A stretch of 64,000 bases of DNA, from NCBI GenBank assembly GCA_905221605.1, contig CAJNDS010000746.1, forward strand, positions 307,961 through 371,960, given 5' to 3'. Under the pieces are notes generated by a model, which was not told the DNA's origin, did no database searches, and saw only the letters and a list, made by a program, of their open reading frames with translations. Made by a program: the position numbers and the translations under genes. Every line of letters starts with the position of its first letter. Within the stretch, counting starts at the first letter, position 1. Shown one piece after another: positions 41,308-51,801 of this stretch. The stretch comes from Symbiodinium natans. Lineage: Eukaryota > Sar > Dinophyceae > Suessiales > Symbiodiniaceae.

Positions 41308-41420
41308 TCCCAAAGAGCCCCATATTGCTTAACTAAGGAATAGTCCTTAAATCATCTAGGGATCCTTAATATGATTTAAGGGTATATTCCTGATTTAAGC
41401 AATATATTGGGCTCGTTGGG
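41308..41420. mobile_element. family F MITE
   Basis: TCCCAAAGAGCCCCATATTG to CAATATATTGGGCTCGTTGG; followed by a C-run of about 30 at 41442-41471. Confidence 0.8.
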
Positions 41421-41439
41421 TTCGGGTTGCAGACCAGCG

Positions 41440-41471
<32 letters not shown>

Positions 41472-41848
41472 TGCACGTCCCCCTCGCTGTCAGCTGTGAG
41501 AAAAAAGCTACAAGTTCTCCGTAACCGCCAAGTGCAAGGTAGACCTAGGTAATTGGGACCCGGGCTTAACATATAGGCTTTGCAGGAGGTGGCTTTGTAA
41601 GATTTAGGGCGTAGGGCTCTGCGCGTAGGGGTTTGGGGTGGTAGGAGCCTCTCACCGCCATGCAAATACTTGACGCCAGGTCCTACGGAAAAGAGGCTTT
41701 TAGTCGTAAGATGTCGAAAGCTATCGTAAGCCCCTAAGTCCTAACCCTGAAGCCCACGAAAGCCTGAACGCCATACACGTATGTAACTGATATAACCCTA
41801 AACCCTAAACCCTAAACCCTAAACCCGAAACCCTAAACCCAATACGGC

Positions 41849-41930
41849 CCTGAGGGCCGCACCACGTCGTTAGCCATGGCAAGCAGCTTCATCGCGAGCC
41901 GAGAAGACTCCTGGATTTTGGGATTTCGGT
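41849..41930 (+). other. GC-rich island, possible coding scrap
   Basis: Plus frame YGPEGRTTSLAMASSFIA then SREDSWILG, directly after a CCCTAAA tract. Confidence 0.32.
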
Positions 41931-42199
41931 TTACGGGGTTGGCCTTTAAACCAATTGAAAAATATCTCTCTGTCGGGTCCCTTATAAACCCAAATACGGA
42001 AAATCAACATATCTTACAAGCCAACCTAGGCTTCACTGATATCGATTCATGAGACGACACTGGGAGGGACTAAACCCTTAACCCTAAACCCTAAACCCTA
42101 AGCCCTAAGCCCTAAGCCCTAAACCCTAAGTCCGCCTCTAGGTCCTCAACACATCAGACGCCAAGACCGAAACCTCAAACCCAAGTATTGCGAGTGCAT

Positions 42200-42310
42200 T
42201 ACATGTCTCTAATAAATATACACTTAAATATAAGTAAAAACAAAAATATAAATAAACAAATATACATATATAAATGAATAAATATATACAGTGAACCCTC
42301 AAGAACATAC
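42200..42310. repeat. AT-rich ATAAAT/ATATA patch
   Basis: About 85% A+T in an otherwise GC-balanced region; no gene. Confidence 0.6.
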
Positions 42311-42717
42311 GTAAGCGTTAGAAACTCGATGCTGTGAAAACACATGTGTGTATACGCCTGACATACCCCTCATGTACCCTATACAACCCAGGGCTCATAC
42401 ATCATACACAAGTCTTGAAAGGAGGGAAGCCATATTAAGTGAGCATGAAACGAAGCCTGGGTCAGCACAGCAACTTCTGAGCGAAACTTGGTGCTAAGCT
42501 TCGAAGGAAGATATCCTAAAACCATATCAAAGATCCCTATAATGCTTACGAACCCCCCAAAGAAATGTTCTTCCTTATAAGGGTAATATGACTATCATCT
42601 TTGCTTCATTGTTTGGGGTTCTTAAGCCTTGAACGAATGGTAGTCCGCCGACCCTTTGTTGGATAGGTTTCTGGAGGTGAAAACCTCCCTTTTTCCATCC
42701 TTACCCCCCAAAAACGC

Positions 42718-42738
42718 GGGGGGGGGGGGGGGGGGGTA

Positions 42739-42770
<32 letters not shown>
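42718..42770. repeat. poly-G block
   Basis: Two G-runs of about 19 and 32 bases separated by TA. Preceded by TTACCCCCCAAAAACGCGG, closely like the sequence before the C block at 36050-36065 (TTACCCCCCAAAACGTGGG), so the two blocks may share origin. Confidence 0.9.
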
Positions 42771-42773
<3 letters not shown>

Positions 42774-42895
42774 TCTCCGTAAGATGGACACTTAAAGGCT
42801 ATGCTGCACGTGCGTGCCTTGTAAACAAATACTTTACAAAGGAAACGCCCGCAGAATAGACGCAACGCACCCGCAGAATAGACGCAAGCACCCTG

Positions 42896-43525
42896 TCAGC
42901 GCACTGTGTCCTGGGCGGGGGCGCGGAGGGCGCGGAGGGCGCGGAGGGCGCGGAGGGCGCGGAGGGCGCGGAGGGCGCGGAGGGTGCGGAGGGCGCGGAG
43001 GGCGCGGAGGGCGCGGCGGGCGCGGCGGGGGCGCGGAGGGCGCGGAGGGCGGAGGGCGCGGAGGGCGCGGAGGGCGCGGAGGGCGCGGAGGGCGCGGAGG
43101 GCGCGGAGGGCGCGGGAGCGCGCGGAGGGCGCGGAGGGCAGGGCGGGAGGGCGCGGAGGGCGCGGAGGGCGTGCAGAGGGCGGAAAGGCGCGGAGGGCGC
43201 GCGGCATCCACGTGTCCCCATATCCCCTGCTCATCAACCGAATGTCACTCTCCCCTTCCGCGCCGAACCCGTCCGTCAACCTCCATGCATGGTCCGCGCC
43301 TCCCCACATCTCCAGCAAAATGTTCCGAACCCCCTTTCCGTCCGACCCTCCAAGGAGCGATCCGATAGAACGCCTTCCGCATTGAAGCGCCAAACGAGAA
43401 CCCAATTTCAGAATTGGTTTTCGGGAAAAAATCCAATTAAAACAAAGAGCACGCGCAGAATAGACGTTAAGCGTCCAAGGCACGGCCCCTCTCCCCCCCC
43501 CCCCCTCCCGCCAAGCCCCCCCCAC
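42896..43525 (-). CDS. possible 209-codon ORF ending in an Arg/Ala/Leu/Pro repeat tail
   Basis: The minus frame has about 105 codons of complex sequence (ALCFNWIFSRKPILKLGSRL, then LLGGSDGKGVRNILLEMWGG and FGAEGESDIRLMSRGYGDTW) followed by about 90 codons from the 9-bp minisatellite (RALRALRAL and RPPRPPRPP). The complex part looks protein-like; the tail exists because the unit length is a multiple of three. No family recognised, no signal peptide. The motif TCTATTCTGCG (minus strand) lies at 42848-42890 (twice) and near 43450, bracketing the unit. Competing plus frames rich in RGG are shadows of the repeat, and it is unknown whether anything is expressed. Confidence 0.3.
   Translation of the reverse strand: MGGAWREGGGGRGAVPWTLNVYSARALCFNWIFSRKPILKLGSRLALQCGRRSIGSLLGGSDGKGVRNILLEMWGGADHAWRLTDGFGAEGESDIRLMSRGYGDTWMPRALRAFPPSARPPRPPRPPALPSAPSARSRALRALRALRALRALRALRALRPPRPPRPRRARRALRALRALRTLRALRALRALRALRALRALRAPAQDTVR
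42913..43203. repeat. 9-bp GC minisatellite (GGAGGGCGC), about 30 copies
   Basis: Units GCGGAGGGC repeated with local losses (GCGGCGGGC, GGCGGAGGG). Over 85% G+C with all A and G on one strand. No stop in any of several frames. Confidence 0.95.
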
Positions 43526-43861
43526 CCCCCCTTCCTGCTGGCCCCCTCAAATCCAGTAAAAACGAACCTGCACCCTAAACCCCAAACCCTAAGCCCTCCC
43601 ACCCTTAACCCTAAGCCTGTGGTCGTTGGGCTGTCCTCGGTTTAGGCTTTCGGGGAATAGGGTTCTGTCCTCGGTTTAGGCTTTCGGGGTTTGGGGTTCC
43701 GGTTTCGGTTTAGGCTTTACTTTGGGGTTTAGGGTTCGGCTTTAGGGCTGAGGCTTTAGGGTTTAGGCTGTAGGGTTTAGGGTTTCGGCTGTAGGGTTTA
43801 GGGTCGGGTTTGGGTTTAGGGTTTGGCGCCGGGGCACGCTGCGCCGCTTGAGCCCTGAACA

Positions 43862-43904
43862 ATGCTCCGGCGGGGTCGGCGGCTTGAGCCGGAGGCTCTT
43901 AAAT
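43862..43904 (+). repeat. dispersed 43-bp GC-rich sequence, copy 2
   Basis: Same sequence as 36594-36636 with two A to G differences; next to a half family F MITE (43933-43960). Confidence 0.85.
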
Positions 43905-44027
43905 AAGCCCAAAGCTTTAGGGCCTCAACCCTCCATTAAGGGGTATTGGGCTCTTTGGGAATATTGTGTTTCGGGACAGTGGCCGCAGCCGAGCACTTTC
44001 TTGCACTTGGGGCGAGTCCTCTAAACC

Positions 44028-44290
44028 CCTAAACCCTAAACCCTAAACCCCTAAACCTCTAAACCCCTAAACCCTAAACCCTGAACCCCGAAACCCTAAA
44101 GCCCTAAACCCCCAGAGCCCAAAACCCTAGAACCCCAAAACCCAACAGTCCTGGAGCTCGAAGCCCTCACCCTTAACCCTAAACCCTAAACCCTAAACCC
44201 TAAACCCTAAACCCTAAACCCTAAACCCTAAACCCTAAACCCTAAACCCTAAACCCTAGCCCTAAACCCTAAACCCTAAACCCTAAACCC
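44028..44290 (-). repeat. CCCTAAA tract, about 30 units in total
   Basis: 44170-44285 is nearly perfect (16 units); the left part is degenerate 8-mer. Confidence 0.95.
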
Positions 44291-44464
44291 CCCAAAAATC
44301 CTGTAGCTCGAAGCCCTCGAGCTGCAGCAGCGTGGAGAGGATCCGCTGCGCTGGGGCGCGGACCAAAGCCAGGGGCCTGCGCAGCCAGCTGCGGGTTTAG
44401 GGTTTAGGGTTCAGGGTTTAGGGTTTAGGGTTCAGGGTTTAGGGTTTAGGGTTTGGGGTTTAGG

Positions 44465-44960
44465 CGATTTCCAGCCTCAAACCTTCTAGCATGTCATAAG
44501 GACCTTCTTGGGATGCTTTAAGCAACGTGCAATAGATGCGACATTGGAATCTCAAGCTATTCTGCCTTTCCGGGGTTCTTAACCTCCTATATAATGTCAA
44601 CGTAGTATACTACAAAGAACTGCAATCAAATTGTACCAGAAGCTCATGTAATTCACTGGTGATTTTCATGACTACAAGCGCGCACTAAAATTTACCCTAA
44701 ATCCCTAACTCTAAACCCCACACCCTAACACCCTGATTTCCGACAAAGTTTTGGATTCTTCATCTTGATGCCCGAAAGCCGTTTAGTGTCCAACCCCCTA
44801 CCAAGAATCAGCCGGCCTGTTTGCGCTTATGACCTGCATTTGTTTCACGCACTCACTTCGTTCATGTGTAAAGCCCTTGGACTACATAAGAGTTGCCGAG
44901 GAAAAGATGAACAAAGAGATGCCAACGCCATGCAAAAACAGTGTCTAATTGATTGAGTCC
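44465..44960. other. unique stretch, no supported gene
   Basis: A 63-codon plus frame at 44765 (SGPVCAYDLHLF region reads RPVCAYDLHLFHALTSFMCK) has plausible composition but no motif. Confidence 0.25.
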
Positions 44961-45691
44961 CCACAGGGTTTAGGGTTTAGGGTTTAGGGGTTAGGGTTTA
45001 GGGTTCAGGGTTCAGGCTTTAGGGTTTGCATTCCAGTAGATTGATAGTGCTGTTGCTTTGCTTTTGCCGGGTTTCATGGAGACAAACCATGAAGAGGAGC
45101 TGGAGATAGAAACCAGACCCCTTAACCATAAACCTTCTCCGCAAAACCTTTTAAACGCTCACGTGATTACCCATATTCTTAAGATCAACGCTGAAAAAGC
45201 TTGTAATGTTAGCCAACATCCCATCTGCAGTGCAAGCCTTTAATAGGGGCCCAAAAGACCACACAAGGATTCTACAATGAGGGTTTTCCACAATCCCCCT
45301 TATAGAGGCCCTTTACCCCAATAGTAGGGTCTTTATGTTTATGTTTATGTGTATGTGGTCTTGGGGCCCCTAGCCCTTCGAACCCTAAACCCCTAACACC
45401 CTTAAAACCCCTAAAACACCTAAAGCCCCTAATTGAAACCCCTGAAGTCCCTAAAACCCCTCACCCCCTAAAAACCCTAAACCCTAAACCCTAAACCCTA
45501 AACCCTAAACCCTAAACCCCATCCAATTTACAGGCTCGAGGTGCTTTTGAAGCCCTCAAGCCTTACCAGACTGACTCCTGCCTCGTCTGAGCCTCTGAAA
45601 CCTCCCTAAACCCCCCCAAGTCCCCCCCGAAGCCCCCTAAAACCTAGGGTTTAGGGGTTTTAGGGTTGTAGGGTTTCAGGGCTTTAGGGTT

Positions 45692-46204
45692 TTAAGGTTT
45701 TTGGGCCAGGCAGTAGTCGCAGCTTCTGAGACTGCACCTCAACGACGGGTTCTTGGCCTGGTTTCTGCTCTGAGGGTTCCGATAAGCACTGCCGCACTTC
45801 CAACAGGTTCTACGCACTTTCGGCGCATGGAGCCCGTGTACCTCCAAGAACTTGCGGCACCTCATCTGGGACCAGCGACTGATGTCAGACAAAGTGGGGT
45901 TGTCATCGTCTGTCACCTGACGCTCCACACGCACGCGAGAAGAGGAGGACGACGTGGCCAGTCTCAACGGCGGCTTCCGCTTGATGTGCTCTCTGTTGAT
46001 CTCTCGCGAGACCGGGCGTGGCAGCGTTGCTGCTGCGGGTCTGCAGCGCACAGCGGCGGGCCGCTTTAAAAACGTGCGACCACGACGGAAGTGGCTCGAA
46101 CGCAGCTTGGCCATGGTGGCTCTACATTGGCGGGAAAGCGCAACCGCGTGGAGGGCGCGCTGAATATGAAGCCCAACAGCCACGATCTCTCGGCCTGCGC
46201 GCAT
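45692..46204 (-). CDS. Cys-rich zinc-ribbon-like protein fragment with KRPAA region
   Basis: A 170-codon minus frame. Residues 35-60 are basic and Ala/Pro rich (FLKRPAAVRCRPAAATLPRP), followed by a serine run (about 85-90). From about 105 the sequence looks globular: LSDISRWSQMRCRKFLEV then C134-W-K-C137-G, C157, C162 and C165, a spacing that could bind zinc as a ribbon. Zinc ribbons of this kind precede the catalytic domain of ISXO2-type transposases, but the domain itself is missing: the frame ends within 10 residues of a telomere-like tract at about 45.69 kb. KRPAA/RPAA runs are common in dinoflagellate proteins as I recall. The frame has a Met near its start but other ATGs (residue 31) are as likely. 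Probably a truncated gene or exon. Confidence 0.4.
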   Translation of the reverse strand: MRAGREIVAVGLHIQRALHAVALSRQCRATMAKLRSSHFRRGRTFLKRPAAVRCRPAAATLPRPVSREINREHIKRKPPLRLATSSSSSRVRVERQVTDDDNPTLSDISRWSQMRCRKFLEVHGLHAPKVRRTCWKCGSAYRNPQSRNQAKNPSLRCSLRSCDYCLAQKP

Positions 46205-46429
46205 TCCAAGACATGCGCTCTGCTGCGGCGTAACGTCGGGTCTGCGGGCTAAACCCTAAACCCTAAACCCCAAACCCTAAACCCTAAACCCTAAACCCTA
46301 AACCCTAAACCCTGAACCTCCAAGTAACCCATGGAAAGCCCGGGCCTCAGCAGGCTGGTCAAGGCCGCGGGTACGCCCGCAGCTCCGCGAGCCTGACCGG
46401 TGCTTCTCAGAGTCTAGGGGTCTATTCTA

Positions 46430-46570
46430 GGGTTTAGGGTTTAGGGTTTAGGGTTTAGGGTTTAGGGTTTAGGGTTTCGGGTTTGGGGTTTAGGGTTTAG
46501 GGTTTAGGGTTTCGGGTTTCGGGTTTGGGGTTTGTTTGGGGTTTTGGGGTTTTGGGGTTTTGGGGTTTGA
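46430..46570 (+). repeat. TTTAGGG tract with TTTCGGG, TTTGGGG and TTTTGGGG units
   Basis: Begins pure, becomes the 8-mer TTTTGGGG at 46540-46566. Confidence 0.93.
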
Positions 46571-46784
46571 GGGGGTATAGGATGAGGGGTTCATGACAGG
46601 GATGGTGATTTAGGGTTTGGGGTTGTCTAGGACTTCTTGTCTTACAGGGTTTTGCATGGCTTGGGCGTCATTGTAGTGCTCTAGGGTTCTAGGGCTGAGG
46701 AGACATTAGGATTAGGGGTGAAGTTAAAGCACCGGAACCCTGAAACGTCACGTGCCCCAGAGATACAAGCATCCGGAGAGTTAG

Positions 46785-47133
46785 GGTTTAGGGTTGAGGG
46801 TTTAGGGTTTAAGGTTTAGGGTTTAGGGTTTAGGGTTTAGGGGTTAGGGGTTTAGGGTTTAGGGTTTAGGGTTTAAGGTTTAGGGTTTAGGGATGCCTTG
46901 AAACCCCTCCAACAAAATTTGAAGAACAAAAAGGAAAACAGCAAGCAAACAAAAAGACAGGATGTTCAGGGCTTTAGGTGAGAGGGAGCTGAGACCCTCA
47001 GGGGTGCAGGTGCTTGGATTTTAGGTCTGTTTGTAAAGGGGTCTGGGTGTTAGAGCCGAGGTTTTCAAGGGAGGAGTTTAGGGTTTAGGGTTTAGGGTTT
47101 AGGGTTTAGGGTTTAGGGTTTAGGGTTTAGGGA
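46785..47133 (+). repeat. two TTTAGGG arrays around a unique 180-bp piece
   Basis: 46785-46892 (about 15 units) and 47078-47133 (8 units). Confidence 0.92.
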
Positions 47134-47219
47134 TCATCTAAGTGAGTTCTTCGGCTTCGGAATCCTTTTCCGTCAGGCTGCTGAGGGTTGGGAGCTCAAG
47201 CCCCAAAGCCCGAACCCCG

Positions 47220-47460
47220 GCAAGAGAAAACAGAACCCTAAAACCCCTAAAACCTCTAAAGCCCTATAAAAAAAAACACTAAAGACCCTAAAGCCCCTAA
47301 AACCCTAAAAACCCTAAAACCCCTAAAGCCCGAAAAAAAAAAAAAAAAAAAACACAAAAAGCCCTAAAGCCCCTAAAAACCCTAAACACACTGAAACCCT
47401 AAAAACGCTAAAACCCCTAAAATCCTAAAAGCCCTCAAAGCCCCAAACCTCAACCCTGCA
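47220..47460 (-). repeat. CCCTAAAA-type tract with poly-A
   Basis: 8-9 bp units (CCCCTAAAA, CCCTAAAAA) with an A-run at 47333-47352. Confidence 0.85.
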
Positions 47461-47488
47461 CCCGAAATCCTCAGACCAGGCCCAGAAT

Positions 47489-47743
47489 TCCCAAAGAGCC
47501 CAATATTGCTTAATTAAGAAACATTCCTTAAAATCATATAGGGATCCTTAGTGTGATTTAAGGTATATTCCTTAATTAAGCAATCTTAATTAAGGAATGT
47601 TCTTTTAAGTCATATAGGGATCCTCAATATGATTTCAGGTATGTTCCTTATGTAAGGGATATACCTGAAATCATAGGGAATAGGGATCCTTAATATGATT
47701 TAAGGTATATTCCTTAGTTAAGCAATATTGGACTCTCTGGGGA
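47489..47743. mobile_element. family F compound MITE, 255 bp
   Basis: Outer ends TCCCAAAGAGCCCAATATTG and CAATATTGGACTCTCTGGG. The inner ATAGGGATCCTTAATATGAT unit appears three times, as if two elements had inserted into or recombined with a first. Confidence 0.8.
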
Positions 47744-48653
47744 ACCCACCAAAACCCGAGGGCCTCCAGGTTGCCACAGACCGGCCGAGGCCTGCAAGGG
47801 TTGAGGGTTTAGGGTTTTAGGGTTTAGGGTTTAGGGTTTGGGATTTGGGTTTTAGGGCTTGAAAAACTTCGGGGCATCTATGAAAACACAACTCCTAAAA
47901 CAACCCCCCCCAGCGCAGCTGCTCAGTCAATGTTTCGTTCAGGATTTCTAGCTTTTTGTGAAAAACTAGTGTTTGGGGTTTAGGTTTAGGGCTTTTGGTT
48001 TAGGGTTTAGACACCCATTAGATCACAGGCCCCTAGCACAACTCAAAGGGACCACGACTTCGAGTAGGGAACACAGGAGCCCCTGACTAAGCAGATGTAG
48101 GGTTTAGGGTTTTAGGGTTTAGGGGTTGGGACGGACATCCATTCCCTCACCCCGTGAACATACGAAACACGCACAGGACACCCTGTCTTGTCGGACGAAA
48201 TCCGAAGCTCTAAGCCCGAAACCTTAGACCCTAAACCCCAAACCCTAAACCCTACTCCCTACACCCCCACCATGCGCACTGCCAAGTCTAAGTAGCCACT
48301 GCTTTCCGGCAGGTGGGGGGTAAGGAGTGCAGGTCTTGGGGTTTCTTTTCATTTGGGGTTGCAGGTTTAGGGTTTAGGGTTAGGGGTTTCGGGTTTGGGG
48401 TTTAGGGCTTGGGGCTTGGGGTTTTGGGTTTGGGGCGCAGGGGCAGACAAAAGCACGCCCATCGTGCCTGCGGTTGAAAACAAGCCCAGGAAAGAGCAAT
48501 TAGAGTTCTGGGTTGTTCTGAGATGCCCCCTGACGCTTGTGTACCCTTCAATAAGGCAACAAACGCCCGATGAGTTATCAAGGTGCGTTTCACAAAGCCG
48601 CAAACAACAAAACCCTAAGCCCTATCAACCCGAAGCAATAAGCATGGGTTTCC

Positions 48654-48780
48654 CTACTACCCCCTTCTATAATACCCCCCCCCTAGGTTCCACCCTTAAA
48701 TAACCGTAATTAGGCTGAATTCTCCTTAAACAGCCTTCATTCTGAGGGGAACCAAGGGGGGGTAGTATAGAGGGGGGGTA
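48654..48780. mobile_element. 127-bp TIR element
   Basis: CTACTACCCCCTTCTATAAT and TAGTATAGAGGGGGGGTAG are imperfect inverses; inner CCTTAAATAACC. Single copy seen. Confidence 0.6.
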
Positions 48781-48827
48781 GCCCTAAACCCTAAAAATAA
48801 TGCATCCCGTCTCCACCCAAAAACCTG

Positions 48828-48943
48828 CTGGCCCAGTAACCATACTGCAGTAAAGGCACCCTATTTTGGGGTTGGCGACTGTATAAGGGAACCTCGAGCA
48901 GAAAAAAAAAAAAAAGAACGCAATAGGGCACCACTGGGCTCCG
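48828..48943. mobile_element. family C MITE with poly-A interior
   Basis: CTGGCCCAGTAACCATACTG to GGCACCACTGGGCTCC; A-run of 14 inside. Confidence 0.7.
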
Positions 48944-48953
48944 AAAGCCCTAA

Positions 48954-49020
48954 ACCCTAAACCCTAAACCCTAAACCCTAAACCCTAAACCCTAGACCCT
49001 AGACCCTAGACCCTAAACCC
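48954..49020 (-). repeat. CCCTAAA array with CCCTAGA
   Basis: Six CCCTAAA then three CCCTAGA units. Confidence 0.94.
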
Positions 49021-49045
49021 GACACAAAACCCCGGAAGACCCCAA

Positions 49046-49150
49046 AATGGCCCTAAGACTCACCCGGAGGGCGCACATTGCCACGAAAAGGGCCGCCCCC
49101 TGCGAGGCAACTCTCACCTGCAGGCCGGCTGCCGAATATAGGGGCCTGAA
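49046..49150 (+). other. GC-rich island, possible coding scrap
   Basis: Plus frame MALRLTRRAHIATKRAAP then CEATLTCRPAAEYRGL, running into a family I MITE remnant. Confidence 0.3.
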
Positions 49151-49262
49151 TACTTTGGAATAGGGTTTAGGGTTTAGAGATTTAGAGTTTATGTTAAGTT
49201 TAGGGTTTGGGGGGGGTACGTATAGTGGAACTGTGTAGGGGAGTAATTATTCCGATCCCCAT
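49139..49262. mobile_element. family I MITE with telomere DNA inside
   Basis: TAGGGGCCTGAATACTTTGG, AATAGGG, then TTTAGGG-type bases at 49162-49215, then AGTAATTATTCCGATCCCCA. The order matches 59.9 kb except for the middle. Confidence 0.5.
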
Positions 49263-49299
49263 AGGGCTTGGGGTGGTTTAGGGTTTACGGTTTTTAGGG

Positions 49300-49740
49300 T
49301 TTCTGGTTTAGTGGTTTTATAGAGTTTGGGGTTTACTAGGGTTTCAGGTTTTAGGGTTTAGGGTTAACTTTTGGGGTCTTACGACTTAAGGTCTCGTGGC
49401 CTCACCAAAAAAACGATGGTTTTCATCCCAGCTTACCGTGCTTCAAAGGTAGAAGCACAAGACGTAGGATGTAGCAACGTTAGCACACGTGATACTCTCA
49501 AGCCCAAACTCTTGATTATCACAGTGCCACAACGACATTGCCTAAAGGGAAGGCCTCCTTGCTATAGAAACTACAAACTAGTGTCGAGGGCCTTATGACG
49601 CAAGTCATCGTATTCACAACCAACTTCGCCCGCTTCGTGATAAACCTACTGGTAATCAGGGCCCCTCTCACACGTCGGTAAGCCCTAAACCCCTGAACCC
49701 TAAACCCTTCCCTCAATCCCTAAGCCCTGAACCCGGAACC
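49300..49740. other. unique stretch, no supported gene
   Basis: Includes ACAAGACGTAGGATGTAGCA (49456) related to 29.8 kb. A 75-codon plus frame at 49371 (MVFIPAYRASKVEAQDVGC) has no motif. Confidence 0.25.
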
Positions 49741-49917
49741 CTAAACCCAGAATCCTAACCCTGAACCCTGAACCCTGAACCCTGAACCCTAAACCCTAAC
49801 CCCTAAACCCTGAACCCTAAACCCCACCCTGGAACCCCGAACGGAAAGCCTTCTAAACCCATACTTCGAGGTCTGGGACGCTTGTAACTTGGCTTAGGCC
49901 TCTGAACAGTAGGTTCG

Positions 49918-50470
49918 GGTTTAGGGTTTAGGGTTTAGGGTTTGGGGTTTTTAGGTTTAGGGTTTTTAGGTTTAGGGTTTAGGGTTTAGGGTTTAGGGTT
50001 TAGGGTGTAGGGTGTAGGGTGTAGGGTGTAGCCTGTAATTGGGGTTTGGGGATGTTTCGTGACGAAGGTTTTCGGGCAGAGGCTTTCATTTACCGTCTTG
50101 GCGCCCCATGAAGGGTGAGGGGTCGGCCCTCTACATGCCACAAAGTTGTCCCGTAAACCTTGAAACCTAAACAGCCCAGAGACCGTAGACCCTAGACCCT
50201 AACCCTAAACCCTAAACCCTCAACCCTCAACCATGAACCCTGAACCCTAAACCCTAAACCCGAACCCTAAAACCTAAACCCTAAACAGCCCACAGAGCCT
50301 AAACCCTAAACCTCGAAACCTCAACCCTATAGAACCGAAGAAGGCGCGTGCTTTCGTAACCCGAAACCCGAAAACCGAAACCCTACACCCTAAAGCGTAA
50401 AAAACCCTAAACCCTACACCCTAAACCCTAAACCCTAAACGCTACACCCTAAACCCTACACCCTAAACCA
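49918..50470. repeat. TTTAGGG tract, island, then CCCTAAA tract
   Basis: 49918-50030 TTTAGGG with TGTAGGG x4; 50190-50470 CCCTAAA with CCCTACA units. Orientation flips. Confidence 0.9.
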
Positions 50471-50996
50471 TTCTTGCATTCTGGGGCCCACCTGGAAGCC
50501 CCCCAATGTCAGCTCCTTCGCGCTGGGGGCTCAAGGATGCTAGGGTTTAGGGTTTAGGGTTTAGGGTTTAGACAGTTAAGTTTAGGGTTTAGGGTTGGAC
50601 AGTTAGGTTGAAGGTTTCGAGTTTAAAGTTTAGGGTTTAGGGTCCAGAGTTTCGGGCTGAGGGTTGAGGGCTCAAGGATGTATCAGACTGTAGGAGCGCA
50701 GAGTCGGAAGGTCGGAGGGTGCTAATAACATTAAGGGGCTGATAGGCTTGTGCGGCTGGACGAAGGTTCCCTCAAAAATGAGGTTGAGGGTTTCGGGGGT
50801 TTAGACGCTAAACACTAAACCCTAAACCCCAAACCGTAAACCCTAAACCCCAAACCCTAAACCCAAAATCCTTAAATCCCTAGACAGCTTGACGCACAAG
50901 GTTATGGGCAGTCTCCTAGCGCTACTAAAACTGGAAAAAGACAGGATCAGCCACGAATCTTCTTGAGAAGTTCACGCATTTTAAGTGGGGAAAACG

Positions 50997-51102
50997 TTGG
51001 GATGTTCCCCCTGTACTTTTACTAACAGTCTTTAATAGGGATGATAGTAGGGGGTACTGCAATCCCTATTCAGGACTGCGAGTATAAGGGGGAACATCCC
51101 AA
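50997..51102. mobile_element. family E MITE, complete
   Basis: TTGGGATGTTCCCCC and GGGGGAACATCCCAA are a perfect 15-bp inverted pair; inner GGGATGATAGTAGGGGGTAC. Confidence 0.88.
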
Positions 51103-51407
51103 GGGGTTTACGGTATTCAACTTTATGAGATTCTCAGCCGTTTTTCATTGTGCTGTCGTTGCCAACTGCCATGCAGAGGTTGATCAACTCCTCAAATGAT
51201 TGGCCCAATTTTGCCCCCTAATCAACTGTATGATCACAGAGACTCCAAACATTGGCCCGAACCCTAAACCCTAAACCCTAAACCCTAAACTTTAAACTTT
51301 AAGCCGCCCCGATCCATGAAAAAGGTGTGGCAGACGTCCTTCGTCTCCGATCGCATTGCAGACCTTGTGCTCCGGAGAAGGTGCTGAAACTCTTAACCCC
51401 CTAAATG

Positions 51408-51505
51408 TGGGATGTTCCCCCTTATACTAACAGTCCTTGACAGGGATGAAAGCAGGGGTACTATAATCCCCTTTAAGGACTGCTAGTATACGGGGGAACA
51501 TCCCA
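51408..51505. mobile_element. family E MITE, complete
   Basis: TGGGATGTTCCCCCTTATAC / GTATACGGGGGAACATCCCA; inner AGTCCTTGACAGGGAT against CCCCTTTAAGGACT. Confidence 0.88.
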
Positions 51506-51698
51506 ATCCTAAATCCTAAACCCTACAGACCCTATACGAATTATACTGATGGCAAGGCCGTCAGGCCATTTAAATTTCCCTTCTCAAAGCCACTATGAAT
51601 GACACTATGGAGGTAGGGGTGCATAACCAAAGTTCCCCCGGACGCCGAAACCCATCATCGTAGAATATAGCACCAAACCTACTATTTGTTTTAAGAGC

Positions 51699-51795
51699 CC
51701 CCCCCCCCCCCCCTGCAAATAAGGGCAAATATAGGGATTACTATTTTGGATTTGTGGCGGTCCGTAAGCAAATCGTAGACCCCCACCCCCCCAAA
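51699..51795. mobile_element. family M element inside the sirtuin remnant
   Basis: C-run, then GCAAATAAGGGCAAATATAG and GGGATTACTATTTTGG (as in 22.5 and 28.3 kb), ending in a second C/A-rich run. It begins exactly where the sirtuin frame stops being recognisable. Confidence 0.5.
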
Positions 51796-51801
51796 AAAAA
51801 G

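Noticed and set aside
42814-43385. RGG-box protein on the plus strand
   Set aside because: The RGG/ARR residues come from the 9-bp minisatellite; flanks in these frames are not protein-like.
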